The notes under the pieces: model-generated | Seen by the model: only the letters and a program-made list of their open reading frames with translations | What the model was told of the DNA's origin: nothing | Database searches by the model: none | Shown here: positions 1 through 6,114 of the stretch, one piece after another | Layout of the letters: each line of letters begins with the position of its first letter | Position numbering within the stretch: the stretch's first letter is position 1 | Program-made: the position numbers and the translations under genes | Assembly: GCA_900544435.1 (NCBI GenBank) | Contig: UQVG01000125.1 | Location: 1 to 6,258 of the forward strand | Direction: 5' to 3' | From: an uncultured Erysipelotrichaceae bacterium | Lineage (GTDB): Bacteria; Bacillota_I; Bacilli_A; Erysipelotrichales; Coprobacillaceae | DNA: 6,258 nt

Positions 1-240
1 TCAGTTTTTTTATTAGACAAGATGAATGTAATGGATTATATAAATGGTATAAAATGCCTAGGTTTTTATCATGATGGATTTTTCCAAATAGATTTATCTG
101 ATAGGTTAAGAGATTATTGTATAAGAAGAATAATTAATAACAATAATAGTAGTAAAAGATATTTTTATGCTTATATTAAATCAAAAGTAACTGTTAGATC
201 AAAAGTATCACATACTCATAAAGTTTTAGTAGAATCATAA
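1..240 (+). CDS. Partial ORF of unknown function, in the bacteriocin position of a lactococcin-972-like locus
   Basis: The reading frame is open from the first base of the window to a TAA at 238-240. Its true start is probably upstream: the first in-frame ATG codons (22 and 31) have no Shine-Dalgarno sequence before them. The visible C-terminal 79 residues are basic and hydrophilic, with an Asn run (IINNNNSS) followed by KRYFYAYIKSKVTVRSKVSHTHKV; no membrane segment or double-glycine leader is visible. The stop lies 5 bp before the DUF1430-type membrane gene, so the two are probably co-transcribed and translationally coupled. In lactococcin-972-type loci the bacteriocin precursor gene occupies this place. 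The C-terminal stretch S-K-V-S-H-T-H-K is only faintly like the Ser/His-rich core of that family, and the usual aromatic C-terminus is absent. It could be a divergent bacteriocin, a degraded one, or something unrelated. Confidence 0.4.
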   Translation, partial: SVFLLDKMNVMDYINGIKCLGFYHDGFFQIDLSDRLRDYCIRRIINNNNSSKRYFYAYIKSKVTVRSKVSHTHKVLVES

Positions 241-245
241 ATTTT

Positions 246-2264
246 ATGAAGAAAATATTTACATGTATTATTATTATCGTTTCAGCTTTCTTGTTTTATG
301 ACATCTATAATAAATATCAAACTATACATGAGGATAATTTATACGGAATTGATTCGATAAATAATAAGTCTAATAATTTAGTTACTTTTGAGCAGACTAT
401 CTATGAAAATAATAAAGAATCTATAAATGATCTTTCAATCTTGGCTGATAAATATAAAGTTACTGTATTTAAATCGGATTTTGATGAAGAAAGAAGAATA
501 TATCAGTATTATCTTTATTCTCATGAAGATATTCAAGATTTATGCGATGTTATCGTAGATAAAAAAATTGATTTTGGTGATGTGAAACAAAAAAATTATT
601 ATTCTAATTTAGAAAAAAATAAAAATGTTGTTCCAATATTTTCGATGGGAAAAAATATGATTTTAAATATCAAACCCATATCATATTTGTATAATAATCA
701 TGATGTTGTAGGAGACTATTGCTTTATTGGTGATGATCAAGCAATAACATCATTTCTAAATGAATTAAATGTAAAATATCCCATAAAAGAAAGTTATGAA
801 ATGGATGAACATGGAAGTGATACAAATAATAATCAGGTAAGTATGAATACGACTATGTTTGTTGTCTGTGTTATTATATTTTTATTGATTATCGTTGGAT
901 GGCTGATAAAAAATAAAAAGACACATACGATCTATTATTTGAATGGTATAAGTGTAATAGAAATCGTAAAGGATCTGTACTTGAAGACATTTTTATTAGG
1001 AATGGGATTTTCTGTTTTGGTTCCAGCTGTTTTATTTGTTTGCTTTGTAAGAAAAATCAATGTTTTAACGAAGATGATGATATCAAGCTTATCTGTAATC
1101 ACTCTACTGGAAATCATCAGTCTTATTGGAATATTAATCGCTATTACAGTTTATCTGTCAGTTCATTTTAAATTGGATGGTTTATATGGAAAGAAAAGTC
1201 TAAAGATTTTCTTGAATTTAAACTATATAGCCAAACTTGTATTTCTATTGCTTTTGATGCCATTGGTAGTGCAATATAACCAGATACTTATCAATGATTT
1301 TCAACATTTGCATTATGTTAAGTCTAACTATCAGGGGATAGAAGATTACATAAATATCTATACGATGGATTATCATTATCAAAATTTCGATTATAGTTTA
1401 ATTGATGTCATTAATGGCAAGATGAATTCTACTATTCAAGAATATCAGAACTATTATGATCTGCTAGAAGACAATGGTGCTATTTCTTTTATGTGGCAAC
1501 CATTTAAGGAAAATATTGATGAATATATTGTAAACTATCAATATTTAAAACATTTTCCAATGATGGATACAAGTGGGAAAAAACTCAGTATTGATTTAGA
1601 TACAGATCATTGTTTTGTCCTTGTTCCTGAATCATTAAAAGATGTTGATATTCACCAGTTTTCACAGGAAAAAGAGATGAAGTTGGAAAAGGTCATTATA
1701 GATAATAAACAGCCTCATTTAAGAAATTTAGAAGCAAGTTATTGCGAAGAAACCAATGACAAAGCAATCTTATTTGTCTATGGAAAACGTTATCAAAGAA
1801 AAGATAGAAATCCCTATACCAATATCTATATAAAAAAGACGATTCATCAGGTTGATCAAATCGTCAAGGGAAGCCACTTTGAAGGAACAATGAAATGGTA
1901 TTCTTTAGATGACTATATAAAACAGACTGAATTACGTTCGCCTTATTATCTATTTAAAAATACGATTATTATTGTATTAACAGTTTTATTGATAATCATA
2001 ATCCTTTATGAAAATTACTGTTTCTATGTCAAGTTAAACATGAAAAAGGTCATGGTCAAAAAGATCATGGGCTTAAACAGATGGATGATCTTTAAAGAGT
2101 TGTATTTAGAGTTGTTAGTGTGTTATGTACCGGTTTTAGTTTTATGTAGAGAATATATATGGGTTCCTGTATTATTCTTATTGTTTGATGGTTTATTACA
2201 TATCTATATGACATATTATATTTATAATGTAAAGACGATCTATTATTTAAAGGGAGGATCATAA
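246..2264 (+). CDS. DUF1430-type bacteriocin-associated integral membrane protein (putative ABC permease/immunity protein)
   Basis: This 672-aa membrane protein probably forms the permease half of an ABC system with the ATPase encoded next, and serves export of, or immunity to, a lactococcin-972-like bacteriocin. An N-terminal signal-anchor (about residues 4-18) precedes a large extracytoplasmic region (about 20-200). Four hydrophobic segments follow (about 203-222, 248-268, 277-306, 328-349), then a second soluble domain (about 350-565) and a final membrane cluster (about 571-595 and 616-660). The layout is that of a duplicated FtsX/MacB-like permease: LNGISVIEIVKDLYLK (232-247) and IMGLNRWMIFKELYLE (607-622) match as paralogous coupling-helix segments. 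Length and N-terminal pattern fit the DUF1430 family (about 650-680 aa). The ATG at 246 has only a weak AGTAG-like sequence 12 bp away, suggesting coupling to the preceding ORF. The end of the gene contains the strong ribosome binding site of the ATPase gene. Permease versus immunity role is unresolved for the family. Confidence 0.8.
   Translation: MKKIFTCIIIIVSAFLFYDIYNKYQTIHEDNLYGIDSINNKSNNLVTFEQTIYENNKESINDLSILADKYKVTVFKSDFDEERRIYQYYLYSHEDIQDLCDVIVDKKIDFGDVKQKNYYSNLEKNKNVVPIFSMGKNMILNIKPISYLYNNHDVVGDYCFIGDDQAITSFLNELNVKYPIKESYEMDEHGSDTNNNQVSMNTTMFVVCVIIFLLIIVGWLIKNKKTHTIYYLNGISVIEIVKDLYLKTFLLGMGFSVLVPAVLFVCFVRKINVLTKMMISSLSVITLLEIISLIGILIAITVYLSVHFKLDGLYGKKSLKIFLNLNYIAKLVFLLLLMPLVVQYNQILINDFQHLHYVKSNYQGIEDYINIYTMDYHYQNFDYSLIDVINGKMNSTIQEYQNYYDLLEDNGAISFMWQPFKENIDEYIVNYQYLKHFPMMDTSGKKLSIDLDTDHCFVLVPESLKDVDIHQFSQEKEMKLEKVIIDNKQPHLRNLEASYCEETNDKAILFVYGKRYQRKDRNPYTNIYIKKTIHQVDQIVKGSHFEGTMKWYSLDDYIKQTELRSPYYLFKNTIIIVLTVLLIIIILYENYCFYVKLNMKKVMVKKIMGLNRWMIFKELYLELLVCYVPVLVLCREYIWVPVLFLLFDGLLHIYMTYYIYNVKTIYYLKGGS
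927..2248 (+). repeat. Pair of 14-bp direct repeats inside the membrane-protein gene
   Basis: The 14-mer ACGATCTATTATTT occurs exactly at 927-940 and 2235-2248. Both copies are in the same reading frame and encode TIYYL, followed by NGIS in the first copy and KGGS at the C-terminus. The span given covers both copies and the sequence between them. It may reflect the ancestral duplication of the permease halves or be chance in AT-rich DNA. Confidence 0.45.
2252..2257 (+). promoter_or_regulatory. Ribosome binding site of the ABC ATPase gene, inside the upstream coding region
   Basis: GGGAGG lies 8 bp before the ATG at 2266 and within the last codons of the membrane-protein gene, whose TAA (2262-2264) is 1 bp from that ATG. 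This is the strongest Shine-Dalgarno on the left side of the window. It fixes the ATPase start and implies translational coupling between the two transporter subunits. Confidence 0.8.
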
Positions 2265-2265
2265 A

Positions 2266-2922
2266 ATGAATGCTTTACAGCTAGAAAATATCAAAATGCA
2301 GTTCAATCAAAAAGTGTTGTTTGAAAACCTTGATCTAACAATTGAAAAAGGGACCATCAATACGATCATGGGAGAAAGCGGTTCAGGGAAATCAACCCTT
2401 TTAAATATTATCGGTCTACTTTTAAAACCAACAACAGGAACAATCAATATTCTTGACCATCAAAATGTAAAGTCTAATACCAGACAAGCCATGTTGATTT
2501 TAAGAAATGATATCAGTTATATTTTTCAAAATTATGCATTGATTGATGATGAAACAGTTTATCAAAATATAGAATTGGGGTTAAAATATACAAAGGAAAA
2601 TCATCAAAAAAAGATCGAATCTATTTTAAAACAACTTCATTTAGAAGAGCTAAAAAATGAAAAAGTAAGTTCTCTATCAGGAGGAGAACAACAAAGAGTA
2701 GCTTTTGCAAGAGCTTTTGTAAAACCAAGTGAAATCATCTTATGTGATGAACCGACGGGTAATCTTGATTCAAAAAATAAAATGATTATTTTAGATTTAT
2801 TGAAACAATTAAATAAAAACGGGAAAACAATTATTATTGTTACTCATGATCAGGATGTAGAGTCAATTGCTCATCATAAATATCGCTTAATTAATAAAAG
2901 TATTAGTGAATTAAATATATAA
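2266..2922 (+). CDS. ABC transporter ATP-binding protein, lactococcin 972 export group
   Basis: This is the 218-aa ATPase subunit that powers the membrane protein encoded immediately upstream, acting at the cytoplasmic face of the membrane. All nucleotide-binding motifs are present: Walker A GESGSGKST (36-44), Q-loop IFQNY with Q88, signature LSGGEQQR (137-144), Walker B IILCDE with catalytic E162, D-loop NLDS (166-169) and switch-histidine H194 in IVTHD. The segment NYALIDDETVYQNIELGLKY (89-108) after the Q-loop is characteristic of the lactococcin-972-associated branch of the MacB/LolD-like ATPases. There is no fused membrane or C39 peptidase domain, so it is not a double-glycine peptide exporter. 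Length is normal for a stand-alone ATPase and the gene looks intact. Biochemical assignment to bacteriocin export is by family and neighbourhood; a peptide-detoxification pump is the main alternative. Confidence 0.92.
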   Translation: MNALQLENIKMQFNQKVLFENLDLTIEKGTINTIMGESGSGKSTLLNIIGLLLKPTTGTINILDHQNVKSNTRQAMLILRNDISYIFQNYALIDDETVYQNIELGLKYTKENHQKKIESILKQLHLEELKNEKVSSLSGGEQQRVAFARAFVKPSEIILCDEPTGNLDSKNKMIILDLLKQLNKNGKTIIIVTHDQDVESIAHHKYRLINKSISELNI

Positions 2923-2938
2923 ATATTAATAATAATAT

Positions 2939-2970
2939 AAAATCCTACCAAATACTGGTAGGAATTTTTA
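2939..2970. terminator. Bidirectional intrinsic terminator between convergent genes
   Basis: An inverted repeat TCCTACCA (2943-2950), loop AATAC, TGGTAGGA (2956-2963) forms an 8-bp stem. ATTTTTA follows on the + strand, and on the - strand the hairpin is followed by ATTTTATATTATTATT. It lies 20 bp after the ATPase stop and 14 bp from the stop of the dehydrogenase gene, so it probably serves both units. The T-tract is stronger in the + direction. Confidence 0.85.
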
Positions 2971-2976
2971 ATAAAT

Positions 2977-4017
2977 TTACTTTTCATGATCAATAAGTAT
3001 TTTTAATGTTTCATTACTTTTTGCTGCTTGTTTAAATGCTTGATCAATATCTTTTAATGGATAATGATGTGTAATGATTTTTTCTACAGGTGTTGATTTT
3101 TCATGAAGTGCTTGAATACATTGTTTAATATCGACATCATTGTAGGCAATAGAACCCATGATTTCCATTTCAGAATAAACTAGATCGAGTGGATTGAAGG
3201 TACTTTCATGATGATAAAGAGCAATAATAACAAGTCGACTGTTCATTTTTGCTATTTTTGTAACTTCTGGAATGATGGTATTTGCACCAGAAGTATCAAT
3301 GTATAAATCTATATTTGCAACCTTATTTCCACCGAAATTAATTAAATCATCGCCATAAAGACCTTGTAAGAATCCTAATAGATTTCCTTCATTTGCGTTA
3401 TAAGGGACAGCGCCCATTTCTTTAGCTTTTGATAAACGCCATTCATTAATATCAACAACGACAATGTCTTTAATACCTTTAGAAATACAAGCAGATAAAG
3501 CACATAAACCAATCATTCCTGCTCCAAAAATAACCACTTTTTCTCCAGCTTTAGCACGACCAACATTGACACCATGCATACCTACTGAAAATGGTTCGAT
3601 AATAGCGGCTTCATCAAAAGAAACGTTTTCTGGCAATTCAAAAATGTTATAATCAAGTTTTGCATCTTGAATTTGAACATATTGTGAAAATGCACCACAT
3701 TCATCGCATATAGATAAAGAAGATAAACCACAATCAGGTCTTTTTGAAAGACATGGATTAGGGAAAACACGCATACCTTTTTTTATATGGGGGTCTACTT
3801 TTGAACCTACTTGATAAACAATACTACTCATTTCATGACCAAATTGATTTTCAGGATAAATACCTGCATCATCTCCTCCATGATAATAGGCTCCTACATC
3901 TGTTCCACAAATACTGCCTTTGACATTTTTTAAAATAACATCATAATCTCCACATTCTGGCATTTCTATTTCTTCAACTGAAACATTTTCAATACCATGA
4001 TAAATTGCACCTTTCAT
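2977..4017 (-). CDS. Zinc-dependent medium-chain alcohol/polyol dehydrogenase
   Basis: This is a 346-aa member of the medium-chain dehydrogenase/reductase superfamily, predicted to interconvert a secondary alcohol and a ketone (or an aldehyde) with NAD(H) in the cytoplasm. The GroES-like catalytic domain carries the expected catalytic-zinc ligands: C37 in SICGTD, H61-E62 in FGHE, and E141 in IEPFSVG. The Rossmann domain has VVIFGAGMIG (161-170), and D189 at the end of the next strand (VVVDIN) favours NAD over NADP. The structural-zinc lobe is unusual: Cys are at 89, 96, 104 and 107 instead of the C-x2-C-x2-C-x7-C array. Length is normal. The ATG at 4017 has an AGAGGG site 8 bp away. It is the downstream gene of a two-gene operon with the ene-reductase, 17 bp apart. 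Sorbitol, galactitol-phosphate, threonine or butanediol dehydrogenase activity are all possible; the substrate is not determined. Confidence 0.88.
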   Translation of the reverse strand: MKGAIYHGIENVSVEEIEMPECGDYDVILKNVKGSICGTDVGAYYHGGDDAGIYPENQFGHEMSSIVYQVGSKVDPHIKKGMRVFPNPCLSKRPDCGLSSLSICDECGAFSQYVQIQDAKLDYNIFELPENVSFDEAAIIEPFSVGMHGVNVGRAKAGEKVVIFGAGMIGLCALSACISKGIKDIVVVDINEWRLSKAKEMGAVPYNANEGNLLGFLQGLYGDDLINFGGNKVANIDLYIDTSGANTIIPEVTKIAKMNSRLVIIALYHHESTFNPLDLVYSEMEIMGSIAYNDVDIKQCIQALHEKSTPVEKIITHHYPLKDIDQAFKQAAKSNETLKILIDHEK

Positions 4018-4025
4018 ATAAATAA

Positions 4026-4031
4026 CCCTCT
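4026..4031 (-). promoter_or_regulatory. Ribosome binding site of the alcohol dehydrogenase gene
   Basis: AGAGGG on the - strand lies 8 bp before the ATG at 4017, within the 17-bp gap after the ene-reductase stop (TAG, 4037-4035). No promoter or terminator fits in this gap, so the two genes are read as one operon. Confidence 0.75.
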
Positions 4032-4034
4032 TTT

Positions 4035-5957
4035 CTATAATTCTCTAATTGCTTGCCAAGCTTGATGGAAACATTCAAAAATCTTTTTAGCTTGACGAGC
4101 ATCACCAATTTTAATGACTTTTTGAGCTGAATCTTTGAATTGATTACTGATTGTGTCATTTGATTTTAAGCCAGTTGCTGATACAAGCGTATCATAAGGA
4201 ATTTCTACTCTTTCTTGATGAGCATTTTCATAAATAACAACATCTTCTTTTATTTCAATAACTTTACAAGAAGTTAAACATTGAACATGTGCAGCAGCTA
4301 AATGTTTAGTAAGTGAAATTTGACTTAATGGTTCATCTTGACTAGCAATAGCTGGTAACATTTCAATAATTGTAACATCTTTACCTTCATTTCCTAAATC
4401 TAAAGCCACTTCACTACCAACAAGACCACCACCGATAACAACAACTTTATGACCAATAGGAACTTCTCGTTTAATAGCAACATCAGGAGTGATGGCTTTT
4501 TCAATACCTGAAACTGGAATAGAAGTATAATGTGATCCAGTTGCGATAATGACTGCATCTGGATTAAGTTCTTTAATTAATTCAGGTGTTGCTTCAGTAT
4601 TCATCATTACTTTAGTATTTGATTTTTTAACTTGTGTTTTTAACCAATCTAAAACACGTTTATGATCTTCTTTAAATGTTGGTTTTGTTGCTTCAATAAA
4701 GTGTCCACCTAATTCATTTGTTTTTTCGATAAGTGTCATTTTATGTCCCACTTCACTACCATATCTTGCTGCTTCCATACCAGCTACACCGCCACCAATA
4801 ATGACAACGTTTTGTGAGTTATTTGTTTTAACAAGCTTTAATTCTTTTTCACGACCACATTGTGGGTTGACTTCACAACGAATAGGGCATCCTGAAAAGA
4901 ATAAAGATACACAGCCTTCATGACCTCTACAACATGGTCGAATATCTTCTCTTCTTCCTGCCATTAATTTTTTAGGAAGTTCTGGATCAGCAATTAAAGG
5001 TCTTCCCATAGCAATAATATCTGCACATTGATCTTCCAATGCTTTTTCTGCTGTTTCAGGTGTTAAAGAGTTAACCACGATAACAGGGCACTTAGTGACT
5101 TGTTCTTTAATGACTTTTGCAAATGGTACGACCATGGCATGTGGTTCATAATTTGGTGGAATAATGTATTGTTCCATGGTTTCATAAATACCAGCGGCTA
5201 CATTGATATAATCAACATTATTTTCAATGCTTTTAGCAAAAGCAGCAGTATCTTCTGGAGTTAAACCACCTTCAACACCTTCACTAGCGCTTAAACGATA
5301 ACCTACAATAAAATCATTACCAACAGCTTCTCTTACTTTACGAATGATATTTTTAGGAAAACGTGCTCTATTTTCAGCACTTCCACCATATTCGTCTGTT
5401 CGATGATTTGTATATGGACTTAAAAAACTACAAATAAGATAACCATGAGCTCCATGGATTTCTACTCCATCAAAGCCTGCCATCTTAGCTCTTAAAGCGG
5501 CTGCCGCAAAACAATCTTCAATTTCTACGATTTCTTCTTTAGTTAAAGCACGAGGTTGTCTTTGGACGAATTTACAAGGAATAGCACTTGGACCAACACA
5601 TTGTAAACCAGTAGCACCTGCACTTGCTTGTCTACCACCATGAGAGATTTGTAGAATAGCATCAGCTCCACCTTCTTTAATAGCTTGTGATACATAATAG
5701 TGAGAAGCAATCATATGATCGTTATACATCCCACTTGAAACTAAAGAACTACGACTTTCTTTATTATCAACAAAGGTATTTTCTACAATAACGGCAGCTG
5801 CACCACCTTTTGCTCTTTCACCATAATAGTCTGCCATTTCTCTACTTGATGAACCATCAGGATTACTTAAACGTGTTTCGCATGCAGGCATTACAATACG
5901 ATTACGCCAAATATGATTTCCTACTTGAATAGGTTCTAATAACTTTTCATAATTCAT
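4035..5957 (-). CDS. NADH:flavin oxidoreductase / 2,4-dienoyl-CoA reductase-like ene-reductase (FMN, FeS, FAD)
   Basis: This 640-aa, three-module flavoenzyme matches the architecture of FadH, trimethylamine dehydrogenase and BaiCD/BaiH, which reduce activated C=C bonds using NAD(P)H via FAD, a 4Fe-4S cluster and FMN. Residues 1-335 form the FMN barrel (RNRIVMPA 18-25, ISHGGRQ 104-110, GFDGVEIHGAHGYL 161-174, TDEYGGSAENR 187-197, MGRPLIADP 317-325). A cysteine cluster follows at 342, 343, 349, 357, 361 and 367. The FAD fold has IGGGVAG (387-393), NELGGHF (414-420) and a terminal IGDA (617-620). The nucleotide-binding fold has VVVIGGGLVG (505-514), with E532 suggesting NADH. The usual second cluster ligand is Gly345, with Cys343 beside Cys342. 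The start at 5957 is chosen because the domain begins there and AGAGG stands 8 bp upstream; an in-frame ATG at 6020 would add 21 hydrophilic residues. The substrate is unknown. Confidence 0.88.
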   Translation of the reverse strand: MNYEKLLEPIQVGNHIWRNRIVMPACETRLSNPDGSSSREMADYYGERAKGGAAAVIVENTFVDNKESRSSLVSSGMYNDHMIASHYYVSQAIKEGGADAILQISHGGRQASAGATGLQCVGPSAIPCKFVQRQPRALTKEEIVEIEDCFAAAALRAKMAGFDGVEIHGAHGYLICSFLSPYTNHRTDEYGGSAENRARFPKNIIRKVREAVGNDFIVGYRLSASEGVEGGLTPEDTAAFAKSIENNVDYINVAAGIYETMEQYIIPPNYEPHAMVVPFAKVIKEQVTKCPVIVVNSLTPETAEKALEDQCADIIAMGRPLIADPELPKKLMAGRREDIRPCCRGHEGCVSLFFSGCPIRCEVNPQCGREKELKLVKTNNSQNVVIIGGGVAGMEAARYGSEVGHKMTLIEKTNELGGHFIEATKPTFKEDHKRVLDWLKTQVKKSNTKVMMNTEATPELIKELNPDAVIIATGSHYTSIPVSGIEKAITPDVAIKREVPIGHKVVVIGGGLVGSEVALDLGNEGKDVTIIEMLPAIASQDEPLSQISLTKHLAAAHVQCLTSCKVIEIKEDVVIYENAHQERVEIPYDTLVSATGLKSNDTISNQFKDSAQKVIKIGDARQAKKIFECFHQAWQAIREL

Positions 5958-5964
5958 TTTATTT

Positions 5965-5970
5965 TCCTCT
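5965..5970 (-). promoter_or_regulatory. Ribosome binding site deciding the ene-reductase start
   Basis: AGAGGA on the - strand precedes the ATG at 5957 (8 bp from AGAGG to the start codon). It supports the start that coincides with the beginning of the flavin domain. A weaker AGGGA stands 6 bp before the alternative in-frame ATG at 6020. Confidence 0.65.
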
Positions 5971-6048
5971 TTCCTTTTTTCTATTTCTATATGGTTATCT
6001 GTATCATTCTTTTTACTCATATGCTTTCCCTGTATCTTTTTTATTTTC

Positions 6049-6071
6049 CAGATATCCTCTTACAGATATCT
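6049..6071. repeat. Tandem CAGATATC motif / possible leader hairpin upstream of the ene-reductase operon
   Basis: CAGATATC occurs at 6049-6056 and again at 6063-6070 (+ strand), 14 bp apart start to start. GATATC is self-complementary, so the pair can also fold as AGATATC / GATATCT with an 8-nt loop. A related TTCCAGATAT appears at 6046-6055 and at 6243-6252. This could be an operator or a leader hairpin. No T-tract follows in the - direction, so it does not look like a terminator. Confidence 0.35.
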
Positions 6072-6114
6072 ATTACTTCTTATACGCTTCTACTGTATTC
6101 TTTATGCAGTACTT

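Noticed and set aside
935..1117. 60-codon ORF on the - strand inside the membrane-protein gene
   Set aside because: It is antisense to a long, well-supported coding region, has no ribosome binding site of note and no recognisable features.
3464..3652. 62-codon ORF on the + strand opposite the alcohol dehydrogenase gene
   Set aside because: It is a shadow of the conserved Rossmann and catalytic region of the dehydrogenase on the other strand.
3582..3770. 62-codon ORF on the - strand in another frame of the dehydrogenase gene
   Set aside because: It overlaps a conserved enzyme in a different frame, and its composition is that of an off-frame translation.
4857..4936. Possible frameshift or sequencing error behind the odd cysteine motif of the ene-reductase
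   Set aside because: The frame stays intact and conserved on both sides (DIRP before, EGC and CEVNPQCG after), so a pair of compensating indels is unlikely; it is treated as a real substitution.
6049..6071. Hairpin as an intrinsic terminator for the upstream fragment
   Set aside because: The stem is AT-rich and 7 bp long, and the - strand after it is A-rich without a T-tract.
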